The position numbers and the translations under genes are program-made. 64,000 nucleotides of DNA, from NCBI GenBank assembly GCA_031359995.1, contig JANMAT010000208.1:23050-87049 (forward strand), in the 5' to 3' direction. This DNA comes from JANMAT01 sp031359995 (GTDB taxonomy: Bacteria; Actinomycetota; Acidimicrobiia; Acidimicrobiales; Ilumatobacteraceae). Shown here piece after piece: positions 1-7,084 of this stretch; position 1 is the stretch's first letter, and each line of letters begins with the position of its first letter. Under the pieces are notes generated by a model. The model searched no databases. It worked only from the letters and a program-made list of their open reading frames with translations, and was not told where the DNA came from.

Positions 1-1
1 C

Positions 2-1138
2 CTCAGGCTGGCGGCCGCCGCCAACGAGCTGCGCACCGAGGTCGCCGGCATGCTGCAGGGGCAGACGAGCTACGTGCTCTACGACGGCGAGGGGCGGGCC
101 GTGTTCGAGGCCAAGCTCGAACGGGTCGACACCGCCCTCGACGCCCTCACGCAGCTGGTCGACACGCCGAGCCAGCTCGCCCTGCTCGCCAAGATGCGCT
201 CCGAGGTGGGGGCGTTCCGTTCGGTGGACACCCACATCTGGTCAGCGCTGCAGGCCGGGCGCGCCGATGCCGCCCGATCGTTGACGCTCGGCCCGAACGC
301 GCTCACGGCCACCTTCGTGGGCAAGGACGCCGAGGTGCTGGCCGGCCAGACGAGCGACGAGCGCGACGCCGCGCTCGCCCGGGTGGTGTCGCGGCTGAGC
401 ACCGACATGGCCCTGGCCCTCGGCTTCGGTGCAGGTGCCGTCGCCGGCGTCGCCCTGCTGGGGGCGGTCACCATCGGCCGCCTCCGCCGTCGGCTGCGCG
501 AGCTCGACGCCGCCGGTCGTGAGGCGATCACCGGCGTGCGCTCGCTCCTCGCCGGCGACGAGCCCGACGACGAGGTCACGCGGGCGAGCACCGTCCTCAA
601 CACGCTCGTGGGCAGATGGCAGACCGCCCAGGACCGCGTCGATCGGGACCGTACGCTGGGGGCGGGGTTCGACCGGGTGAGCACCGAGGCCGAGGCCCGC
701 TCCATGGTGGCCGATGCCCTCCGCGAGCTCGTGCCCGGCCAGAGCGTGGAACTGCTGCTGGCCGACGAGCTGGAACCCACCGTGTCGCCCGCCGTGGTGC
801 ACGGCAACCTGCCCGGTGGCCCGGCGTGCCCGGTGCCCGGCCTGGGCTCGTGCGCGGCCGTGCGCGAGGGACGCACGCTCGTGTTCTCGTCCCCCAACGA
901 GCTCGGTGCCTGCCCGAAGCTCTCGGGACGCCCCTACGGGGCGGTGTCGGCCGCGTGCGTGCCCGTCACCTTCCTCGGGCGCCCGGTCGGTGTGCTGCAC
1001 GTGATCGGCAACGAGTCGGTGCCACCCGACGAGCTCACCGTCGATGGCCTGCAGGCCATCGCCACGCACGCCGGCCACGCCATCGGCGAAGCGCGCGCCG
1101 ACGCACTGGCCGGCCTCGACCTGGACCTCGACGTCTGA
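2..1138 (+). CDS. Membrane sensor protein with C-terminal GAF domain, 5' end outside window
   Basis: The reading frame is open from the first bases, so the gene starts upstream; the first in-window ATG is at 50. Counting from that ATG, residues 1-115 form a helical, probably extracytoplasmic segment, about 118-142 are a hydrophobic membrane helix followed by an Arg-rich HAMP-like linker, and about 210-350 are a GAF domain. The GAF part carries conserved Cys residues (CPVPGLGSC, ELGACPKL, SAACVPV) typical of GAF modules that precede GGDEF domains in actinobacterial diguanylate cyclases. Here the protein stops directly after the GAF domain, so no output domain is present. It is convergent with arc. 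A ligand-sensing role is inferred; the ligand is unknown. Confidence 0.75.
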   Translation, partial: LRLAAAANELRTEVAGMLQGQTSYVLYDGEGRAVFEAKLERVDTALDALTQLVDTPSQLALLAKMRSEVGAFRSVDTHIWSALQAGRADAARSLTLGPNALTATFVGKDAEVLAGQTSDERDAALARVVSRLSTDMALALGFGAGAVAGVALLGAVTIGRLRRRLRELDAAGREAITGVRSLLAGDEPDDEVTRASTVLNTLVGRWQTAQDRVDRDRTLGAGFDRVSTEAEARSMVADALRELVPGQSVELLLADELEPTVSPAVVHGNLPGGPACPVPGLGSCAAVREGRTLVFSSPNELGACPKLSGRPYGAVSAACVPVTFLGRPVGVLHVIGNESVPPDELTVDGLQAIATHAGHAIGEARADALAGLDLDLDV

Positions 1139-1140
1139 CG

Positions 1141-1159
1141 GTGCCGCTCGTGGCGGCAC
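1141..1159. terminator. Stem-loop between convergent GAF gene and arc
   Basis: A perfect 7-bp stem (GTGCCGC / GCGGCAC) with a 5-nt loop fills the 33-nt gap between two converging stop codons. No U-tract follows on either side, so this is a candidate bidirectional terminator only. Confidence 0.5.
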
Positions 1160-1171
1160 GGTCCGTGGCGG

Positions 1172-2935
1172 CTACAGGTACTGACCGGTGGCGACGCGCT
1201 CGATGGCCCGACCGCCCTCGGCCTGCTTGGCGCCTTCGTTCACCAGCGTGCGGATGAACACGATGCGCTCACCCTTCTTGCCCGAGATCTTGGCCCAGTC
1301 GTCGGGGTTGGTCGTGTTCGGCAGGTCCTCGTGCTCCTTGTACTCCTGCCGGATGGACGCGAGGAGGTCGTCCGTGCACACGCCCTTGGGGCCGCCAGCG
1401 ATGTGGCGCTTGATGGCCAGCTTCTTGGCCCGTCGGACGATGTTCTCGATCATGGCGCCCGACGCGAAGTCCTTGTAGTAGAGGATCTCCTTGTCGCCGT
1501 TCTGGTAGGTGACCTCCAGGAAGCGGTTGGCGTCGTCGACGCGGTACATCTCGTCGACCGTGGCGCGGATCATGGCGGTGATCGCCTGGTCAGGCCCGCC
1601 GTGGCGGCCGACCTCCTCCTGGCTGAGTGGGATCCCGGTGGTGAGGTAGCGACCGAAGATCTGGCGGGCCGACGTGTCATCGGGCCGTTCGATCTTGATC
1701 TTCACGTCGAGGCGGCCGGGGCGCAGGATGGCCGGGTCGATGAGGTCTTCGCGGTTGGTGGCACCGATGACGATGACGTTGCGCAGCCCTTCGACACCGT
1801 CGATCTCGGCGAGCAACTGGGGCACGATCGTGGACTCCATGTCGGAGCTGATGCCCGAGCCGCGCGTGCGGAACATCGAGTCCATCTCGTCGAAGAACAC
1901 GATGACGGGCCAGCCCTCCTCGCTCTTCTCACGGGCCCGCTGGAACACGAGCCGGATCTGGCGCTCGGTCTCACCCACGTACTTGTTCAGCAGCTCGGGG
2001 CCCTTGATGTTGATGAAGTAGCTCCGGCCCTTGCCGGTGCCGCCGGTCTTCTCGACGACCTTGTTGGCCAGCGAGTTGGCGACGGCCTTGGCGATGAGCG
2101 TCTTGCCACATCCGGGCGGGCCGTAGAGCAGGATGCCCTTCGGCGCCGGCAGCTGGTGCTCGGCGAACAGCTCGGCGTACATGTAGGGCAGCTCGACCGC
2201 GTCGGCGATCTGTTCGATCTGCACGTCGAGGCCGCCGATGTCGGCGTAGGAGATGTCGGGCACCTCCTCGAGCAGCAGGTCCTCGACCTCGGGTCGGGGC
2301 AGCTTCTCGAGCAACAGCCCCGAGCGGGCGTCCATGAGCGCCGAGTCGCCGGCGCGCAGCTTGAGGTCGCGCAGCTCGTCGGACAGCTCGCACACGCGCT
2401 CCTCGTCGGCCCGGCCGACCACGAGCGCCCGCAGACCGTCCTCCATCACCTCGCGGATGGTGACGACCTCGCCGGCGATCTCGGGGGCCCGGGCCATGAC
2501 CACGTTGAAGCTCTCGTTGAGCACGACCTCCTGGCCCCGCTGGAGCGAGGCGTGGTCGATGTCGGGGCGCAGCGTCACGCGCATCTTTCGGCCGGAGGTG
2601 AGCACGTCGACGGAGCCGTCGTCGTTCTTGCCGACGACCACGCCGTAGGCCGACGGGGGCTGCGAGAGCTTGTCGACCTCCTCGCGCAGGGCGGCGATGT
2701 GCTCGCGTGCCTCGCGGAGCGTGTAGCTCAGCTTCTCGTTCTGCGACACCGCCTGGGCCAGCTGGCCCTTGGTCTCCAGGAGCCGCTCCTCCAGCGTGCG
2801 GACGCGCTTGGGGGCGTCCGCCAGCTTGCGGCGGAGCGAGACGATCTCCTCTTCGAGCGCCTTGGCCTGCTCACGCAGGTCGGCCAGCTCTTCGGCGTAG
2901 GCCGCCAATCGGCGTTCGTACTCCGCGTCCGGCAT
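1172..2935 (-). CDS. arc: Proteasome-associated AAA ATPase ARC/Mpa
   Basis: Hexameric ATPase that unfolds pupylated proteins and feeds them into the 20S proteasome. The 587-aa length fits the family. Residues 3-90 form the coiled coil that binds Pup, about 95-220 the tandem OB-fold region, and 225-570 the AAA domain with Walker A GPPGCGKT at 272-279 and Walker B with VIVFFDEMDSM. The C terminus is Gly-Gln-Tyr-Leu, matching the penultimate-Tyr tail that docks on the proteasome alpha ring. The ATG at 2935 is preceded by GAGGTG at suitable spacing. In many actinobacteria trmI-arc-dop-pup-prcBA are contiguous; here arc stands alone, with the GAF gene downstream and a ferredoxin divergent upstream, so dop, pup and prcBA must lie elsewhere. 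Confidence 0.95.
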   Translation of the reverse strand: MPDAEYERRLAAYAEELADLREQAKALEEEIVSLRRKLADAPKRVRTLEERLLETKGQLAQAVSQNEKLSYTLREAREHIAALREEVDKLSQPPSAYGVVVGKNDDGSVDVLTSGRKMRVTLRPDIDHASLQRGQEVVLNESFNVVMARAPEIAGEVVTIREVMEDGLRALVVGRADEERVCELSDELRDLKLRAGDSALMDARSGLLLEKLPRPEVEDLLLEEVPDISYADIGGLDVQIEQIADAVELPYMYAELFAEHQLPAPKGILLYGPPGCGKTLIAKAVANSLANKVVEKTGGTGKGRSYFINIKGPELLNKYVGETERQIRLVFQRAREKSEEGWPVIVFFDEMDSMFRTRGSGISSDMESTIVPQLLAEIDGVEGLRNVIVIGATNREDLIDPAILRPGRLDVKIKIERPDDTSARQIFGRYLTTGIPLSQEEVGRHGGPDQAITAMIRATVDEMYRVDDANRFLEVTYQNGDKEILYYKDFASGAMIENIVRRAKKLAIKRHIAGGPKGVCTDDLLASIRQEYKEHEDLPNTTNPDDWAKISGKKGERIVFIRTLVNEGAKQAEGGRAIERVATGQYL

Positions 2936-3233
2936 GAAGTCACCTCGTTCTCACCGTGACCGGACTGCTGGTGGTCACGTCGGCGATGGGGCCCGGCGTG
3001 CTGCCGGTGACATCCTTCTTATCGGAACCTATACCGAGATGTTCGGTCTTACGCGGCCAATCCCCGGTCGGTTCACGGGATCGTCACGGCGCCGGCCGAG
3101 AGACCGGCGCAGAAACGTGTTTCCGCGGCGATCCCCGTGTAAAATCGCCCGGTCCCGGAGGTTTCACACCGGGCCCGCGCATCCGACAGGATCGCGGCGT
3201 ACCAACTCTGCGAAGCAACGAGGAAGGCCCATC
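2936..3233. promoter_or_regulatory. Divergent arc / ferredoxin promoter region
   Basis: This 298-bp region separates two divergent starts. It is locally less GC-rich around 3015-3050, where the arc promoter would sit. A -10-like TAAAAT lies at 3140-3145, reading toward the ferredoxin, which would give a leader of about 80 nt. Two inverted repeats are visible: GCGCCGG/CCGGCGC at 3089-3095 and 3104-3110, and GCCCGGT/ACCGGGC at about 3147-3174 inside the presumed leader. They could be operators or leader hairpins; no known regulator site was recognised. Confidence 0.4.
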
Positions 3234-3479
3234 ATGAAGGTCTGGATCGACCAGGATCTCTGCACGGGTGACGGTCTCTGCGAAGAGATCTGCCCGGACG
3301 TGTTCACCCTGCTGGACGACGGCCTCGCCTACGTGAAGGAAGGCAGCAAGGTCTACGCCACGGCCGCCGGCAACGCCCAGGGCGCCGACGGCATGGCCGA
3401 GATCCCCGACGGCAAGCTCGACGCCGTGATCGAGTCCGCCGAGGAGTGCCCCGGCGAGTGCATCTTCATCGAGGCCTGA
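3234..3479 (+). CDS. Small [3Fe-4S]/[4Fe-4S] ferredoxin
   Basis: Soluble one-electron carrier of 81 aa. Cluster ligands are in CTGDGLCEEICPD near residues 10-22 and in CPGEC near the C terminus. The first motif has Asp where a fourth Cys would normally sit, as in 3Fe-4S or convertible ferredoxins that serve cytochrome P450s. The ATG at 3234 has a good ribosome site (GAGGAAGG) 7 nt upstream; the longer upstream frame is ignored. It is a single gene flanked by a terminator. Possible partners in this window are the P450 at 17.5 kb and the 2-oxoacid:ferredoxin oxidoreductase at 57-60 kb; which one it serves cannot be decided from sequence. Confidence 0.92.
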   Translation: MKVWIDQDLCTGDGLCEEICPDVFTLLDDGLAYVKEGSKVYATAAGNAQGADGMAEIPDGKLDAVIESAEECPGECIFIEA

Positions 3480-3531
3480 CGCCTCGGCGGCGTCCACGCC
3501 GCTGACCACCCGGTGGTCACCCGATCGAGCG

Positions 3532-3557
3532 GAAGGGGCGCCCCAGGGCGCCCCTTC
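3532..3557. terminator. Terminator between ferredoxin and phosphotransferase
   Basis: A perfect 11-bp GC-rich stem (GAAGGGGCGCC / GGCGCCCCTTC) with a 4-nt loop lies in the gap between converging genes. It could act on both strands. Confidence 0.7.
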
Positions 3558-3568
3558 GTCGCGCCCCG

Positions 3569-4651
3569 TCAGACGATCTCGTCGGCGCCGAGCAGCAGGG
3601 CGAGGTTGAACCCGCGACCCACCCACTTGCGCGTGAGCTGCGCCGCCCGACCGTCGCCGGCCCCGGCGAAGTCGAAGGTACCGACCAACGACAACGGCCC
3701 CGACAGCAGGAACACCGACTGCTCGGCCGCCGCCCGGCGCAACTCGTCGAGCGACCAGCGCACACCGTGGGCCTCCAGGGCACGGTGGTAGCGGCGCACC
3801 AGATCGGGCACGGCCGTCGCCTGATCCTCCACGTTCATCGACGTCGCCAGCAGCCACACCAGGTCGTACACGCCGCGGTTGCGCAGCGCGAGCTGCCAGT
3901 CGAGCAGGGCGAACTCGTCGGTGCCGGGGGTGAAGAACAGGTTGTCGAGCCGGGCGTCGCCGTGCACGAACGTGTGCGGCCCGGCGGCGCAGCGTTCGAT
4001 CACGTCGGGGAAGGCCGCTTCGGTCCGCTTGGCCAACGCCATCGCCCCGGGCGGCAGCACGTCCTCGTAGGCGCCGAGCGCCGCCACGCCGGCGGCGATG
4101 ATCGGCGGCAGCGCGGCCACGTACAACGGATCGTTCTGCACCGGCACCCAGTCCAGCTCGGCCAGGCGGGGCGATTCCCACCAGCTGGCGTGGAACCCGG
4201 CCAGGGCGTCGAGCACGGCGCCGGCCCGGGCCGGCGCGACGCCGGCCAACTGGTCGCCAGCCTCGAGCCCGCCCAGGTCCTCCATGAGCACGATGAACCG
4301 CCCGGCCTCGACATCGAGTGCGCTGAGGTAGCAGCGCGGCGTGCGGAACGGCACGCTCGACGCGACCTCGTTGTAGAAGCGGCCTTCGCGCTCGTACAGG
4401 CGCAGCACGAGGCCCACCTGCCGATTGGCCTCGGCGTCGGTGGGGAGCTTGGCGACGATGGTCGCCGGCGCCTCGGGGGGCGCCCCGCGGTAGGCGAGGT
4501 GCAGCCGGGCGATGATCCCGAACACCCCGACCCCGGTACCGATGTCGTCGGCGCGGACGGCCACCACCTCGCCCCCGTCGAGCACCCCACTCGGGCCCAG
4601 TGCCTCGGTCAACCAGGCGGGTGTGAGGTCGGCGATGGTGCTCGGCAGCAT
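3569..4651 (-). CDS. Aminoglycoside-phosphotransferase-fold kinase of unknown substrate
   Basis: Kinase-like phosphotransferase of 360 aa in the APH/choline-kinase/ecdysteroid-kinase-like superfamily. The Brenner motif HGDARLDN carries the catalytic Asp and the metal-binding Asn, and LLDWQ supplies the magnesium-binding Asp; the N-terminal half has the usual nucleotide-binding lobe (IVAKLPTDAE). The start is uncertain: ATG at 4651 is chosen because a weak -10-like TAGACC sits 8 nt upstream; an in-frame GTG at 4669 would add six residues. It follows trmI by about 34 nt on the same strand and may be the last gene of that operon. The substrate is unknown, and the family includes antibiotic, choline and acyl-CoA-linked kinases. 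Confidence 0.8.
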   Translation of the reverse strand: MLPSTIADLTPAWLTEALGPSGVLDGGEVVAVRADDIGTGVGVFGIIARLHLAYRGAPPEAPATIVAKLPTDAEANRQVGLVLRLYEREGRFYNEVASSVPFRTPRCYLSALDVEAGRFIVLMEDLGGLEAGDQLAGVAPARAGAVLDALAGFHASWWESPRLAELDWVPVQNDPLYVAALPPIIAAGVAALGAYEDVLPPGAMALAKRTEAAFPDVIERCAAGPHTFVHGDARLDNLFFTPGTDEFALLDWQLALRNRGVYDLVWLLATSMNVEDQATAVPDLVRRYHRALEAHGVRWSLDELRRAAAEQSVFLLSGPLSLVGTFDFAGAGDGRAAQLTRKWVGRGFNLALLLGADEIV

Positions 4652-4685
4652 GGCCGAGCGGTCTAGCACGCCCGACCGCGGCGCG

Positions 4686-5459
4686 TCAGCGGCCGATCCA
4701 CCGGGCCACGGTGAGGAAGCCCGTGTGGGCCACCATGCGGTGATCGGGTCGCACCGCCTGTCCCGCGACGTGCCACGTGCGGTTCAGCACCTCGAGCGTG
4801 CGCTGCAGGATCCACCCCGGCGCGTCGAGCTTCTCGCGCAGCTGCGACACCTGCATCACCGACGGCGTGTAGGCGAGGAAGATGCCGCCGCGGTTCAGGG
4901 CGATCTCGGCGGGACCCACGACCTGCCAGGGCTCGGGCAGGTCGAGCACCACGCGGTCGACGTCACGCACGTCGATGCCGTCGTAGCAGTCGCGCAGCTC
5001 GACGTGGTAGCGCTCCATGACCTCGTCGCCGAGGAAGGCCTGCACGTTGATCTTGGCCCGGTTGGCGAAGTCCTCGCGCAGCTCGTAGCCGAAGATCTCG
5101 GCGCCGGCGCGCAGCATGCCCGACGACAGCGCGCCCGAGCCGACGCCGCTCTCCAGCACCCTGGCCCCGGGGAAGATGTCGGCCAGCACGAGGATGGGGC
5201 CGATGTCCTTCGGGTAGATCACCTGCGCACCGCGGGGCATCTTCAGCACGAAGTCTTCCAAGGTGGGGTGCAGCGCCGTGTAGGACATGCCGCGGTCGAG
5301 CTTCATGACCGTGCCCTCGGGCTGGTCGATGAGCACGTCGTGCTTGAAGAACCCCGCATGGGTGTGGAACTCGCCGTTGACCTGCAGGGTGATCAGGTAG
5401 TGACGACTCCTGCTGTCGACGAGGTGGACGCGGTCGCCGAGCTTGAACGGACGGCTCAT
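4686..5459 (-). CDS. trmI: tRNA (adenine-58-N1)-methyltransferase TrmI
   Basis: SAM-dependent enzyme that makes m1A58 in the T-loop of tRNAs, normally as a homotetramer. The 257-aa length from the ATG at 5459 matches the family. An N-terminal beta-rich domain (residues 1-75) precedes the Rossmann domain, with SAM motif I VLESGVGSGALS at 101-112 and DLPEPWQ at 173-179. The frame is open much further upstream, but that part has no homology-like character and overlaps other genes. The start overlaps the preceding 90-aa gene by 4 nt, indicating translational coupling. In related genomes trmI lies directly upstream of arc; here a phosphotransferase and a ferredoxin intervene. Confidence 0.95.
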   Translation of the reverse strand: MSRPFKLGDRVHLVDSRSRHYLITLQVNGEFHTHAGFFKHDVLIDQPEGTVMKLDRGMSYTALHPTLEDFVLKMPRGAQVIYPKDIGPILVLADIFPGARVLESGVGSGALSSGMLRAGAEIFGYELREDFANRAKINVQAFLGDEVMERYHVELRDCYDGIDVRDVDRVVLDLPEPWQVVGPAEIALNRGGIFLAYTPSVMQVSQLREKLDAPGWILQRTLEVLNRTWHVAGQAVRPDHRMVAHTGFLTVARWIGR

Positions 5460-5728
5460 CGGGCGACGCCGGCGCGGCGCGTCACCCGACGGGCTCGGCG
5501 GCGGCGACGGCGGGACGGGGGGACGCCGGTGGCCAGCATGAGACCGCTGTTGGGCGGTAGGCGCAGCGTGCCGACCCGCTGCTCCGTACGACCGAAGAAG
5601 CGGCGCACGCGACGGCCACCCCACAAGGCGGCCGAGAGGCCGAGCCAGGCCCCACCGCGGGACAGGCCCCGGTAGAAGATGGCGCGTCGGACGAACCGGC
5701 GGACCCCGCCGGCGGGGAGCAGTCGCAT
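5456..5728 (-). CDS. Small Arg-rich hypothetical protein
   Basis: A 90-aa basic protein with a central weakly hydrophobic stretch (WLGLSAALWGG) and a strongly Arg-rich C terminus. No family was recognised. It is kept because it is stitched into the operon: its ATG overlaps the stop of the upstream 68-aa gene by 1 nt (TGATG), and its own stop overlaps the trmI start by 4 nt. The Arg-rich tail could partly reflect the high GC content, so expression is less certain than for its neighbours. Confidence 0.55.
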   Translation of the reverse strand: MRLLPAGGVRRFVRRAIFYRGLSRGGAWLGLSAALWGGRRVRRFFGRTEQRVGTLRLPPNSGLMLATGVPPSRRRRRRARRVTRRAGVAR

Positions 5729-5934
5729 CAGAGCTTCCGGATGTCGATGAAGGTCGACTTCTTCTTGCCGCTGCGCTTGCCGAACAGGTACGCCAGGAGC
5801 AGCACGAGGATGGCCGTGGCGACGGCGCCCAGGATGAGCGTCTGGCGCTTGTCGCTGACCTTGCCGCGCACGTCGTCATCGAGCTGGCGCAGCTTCGACT
5901 CGATGTCGGTCAGTCGGATCGGCTCAGCGCTCAT
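5728..5934 (-). CDS. Small single-pass membrane protein
   Basis: A 68-aa protein with an N-terminal charged helix (about residues 1-30), one clear membrane helix at about 34-51 (LILGAVATAILVLLLAYLF) and a short Lys-rich tail, which suggests a cytoplasmic C terminus. It overlaps the upstream holin-like gene by 11 nt and the downstream gene by 1 nt, so it is translated as part of the same unit. No function was recognised. Pairing with the holin-like protein suggests a small envelope complex, but this is inference. Confidence 0.75.
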   Translation of the reverse strand: MSAEPIRLTDIESKLRQLDDDVRGKVSDKRQTLILGAVATAILVLLLAYLFGKRSGKKKSTFIDIRKL

Positions 5935-6274
5935 CGGGGCTCTCCTTGCGGGCCAAGGTCGTCTTGCGGACGCGGAACGCGGCCAGGCCCGCTCCGAGTC
6001 CGGCCGCGGCCAACGTGATCAGGTACGGCAGGAAGCTCAGGTTCGGACCGAAGATGGGATCGCCGCGCGTGCCCTGCAGGAGACGGAGCAGGCCGAGGGC
6101 GACGAGGCCGCCACCGAATCCGAGCAGCAGCGCGCCGGCCACGCCGAAGCCGATCCACCGGCCGACGTGCTTGAGGGGACCGATCGTCTCCTGGCGGGCG
6201 TAGCCCTTGACGAGATCGATGACATCACCGACGGAGTTGCCGCTCGACTTCGAGGGGGCGCGCTGGTCCGACAT
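5924..6274 (-). CDS. Putative phage-holin-family-like membrane protein
   Basis: A 116-aa protein from the ATG at 6274. The N-terminal third is polar (GDVIDLVKGYARQETIGPLK), followed by two long hydrophobic segments at about residues 43-65 and 79-100, and a charged C terminus. The layout resembles actinobacterial proteins annotated as putative phage holin or Actinobacteria/chloroplast holin superfamily, which are chromosomal envelope proteins rather than true phage lysis proteins. An AGGAAG ribosome site lies about 8 nt upstream. It is first in the run leading to trmI; an upstream, longer frame to 6367 overlaps nothing useful and is rejected. Confidence 0.7.
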   Translation of the reverse strand: MSDQRAPSKSSGNSVGDVIDLVKGYARQETIGPLKHVGRWIGFGVAGALLLGFGGGLVALGLLRLLQGTRGDPIFGPNLSFLPYLITLAAAGLGAGLAAFRVRKTTLARKESPDER

Positions 6275-6338
6275 GACCAGACTTCCTAGCACGCGCAGCC
6301 GGCCCGCACCGGACGAACCGAACGGTGACGCCCGGCCC

Positions 6339-6983
6339 TCAGTCGGGGAGCGGTTCCCGCCCGGCACCCAGGCGGAACTGGAGGACGGCGTCGGCGTCCT
6401 CGAGCAGCTCCCCCAGCAGCGTGAGCCGCTCGCGCACCCCGGCCGTCTCCAACAGCCGCTGGCCGTCGGCCGGCCCCACCGGGGCCAGCGCCGCGGCGTG
6501 GTAGCTGGCCAGTACCGGGTCGACCGACAGCTCGCTGGTGGCCGACGGCACCTGGTCGCCGACCTCGGAGGCCAACGCCAGCACGCGGCGCAGGCGCGAC
6601 ACCGTCGCGTCCAACAGGTCGTGCAGCTCGTCGCCGTCGGGGTCGGCCTCGTCGTCGGGCCAGTCCTCCACCTCGGCGACCGGGTACGGGTCGTCGGGGA
6701 GCCAGACCTTCACCCGCAACCGGCGGGCGCCCGCGGCCACGAGGGCGTACCGGCCGTCGGGGGTCTCGGCCAGTTGCACGATGCGGGCGATCGTGCCGAC
6801 CATCGAGCGGATGTCGCCCCCGCCCACCTCGGAGCCCCGCTCGATGAGCACGACGCCGAACTCGTGGTCGGCGGCCACGCAGTCGCGCACCATGGCCCGG
6901 TAGCGCGGTTCGAAGACGTGCAGGGGCAGCAGCGCGCCCGGGAACAGCACGGTCCCCAGCGGGAACATCGGAAGAACCCCCAC
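6339..6983 (-). CDS. LON substrate-binding (N-terminal) domain protein
   Basis: Stand-alone Lon N-domain (PUA-like) protein without ATPase or protease domain, 214 aa. The hallmark MFPLGTVLFPGALLPLHVFE begins at residue 6 and is followed by the RYRAM segment and a C-terminal helical part. The GTG at 6983 is preferred over the ATG at 6968 and the ATG at 7034, because a -10 box TAAGGT lies exactly 8 nt upstream, fitting the leaderless pattern used elsewhere here. Such proteins are common in actinobacteria; a role in protein quality control or as a peptide-binding adaptor is assumed but not proven. Confidence 0.85.
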   Translation of the reverse strand: MGVLPMFPLGTVLFPGALLPLHVFEPRYRAMVRDCVAADHEFGVVLIERGSEVGGGDIRSMVGTIARIVQLAETPDGRYALVAAGARRLRVKVWLPDDPYPVAEVEDWPDDEADPDGDELHDLLDATVSRLRRVLALASEVGDQVPSATSELSVDPVLASYHAAALAPVGPADGQRLLETAGVRERLTLLGELLEDADAVLQFRLGAGREPLPD

Positions 6984-6991
6984 GGTGGGGC

Positions 6992-6997
6992 ACCTTA
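6992..6997 (-). promoter_or_regulatory. Leaderless -10 box of the LON-domain gene
   Basis: TAAGGT on the minus strand ends 8 nt before the GTG at 6983, and no ribosome site is present between them. This spacing would place the transcript start at the start codon. Confidence 0.5.
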
Positions 6998-7084
6998 GGC
7001 CGCGCCACGTGGTCTGGCACGCTCGGCAGCTCACGCTCGGTCACCGTCGGCGCCGCCGGGGCCCTCCGACGGCCCGGCCCGTGG

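Noticed and set aside
3147..3174. Riboswitch in the ferredoxin leader
   Set aside because: Only one simple inverted repeat; no conserved aptamer core recognised.
5924..6274. Holin as a sign of prophage
   Set aside because: No phage structural or lysis genes nearby; holin-like families of this type are chromosomal in actinobacteria.
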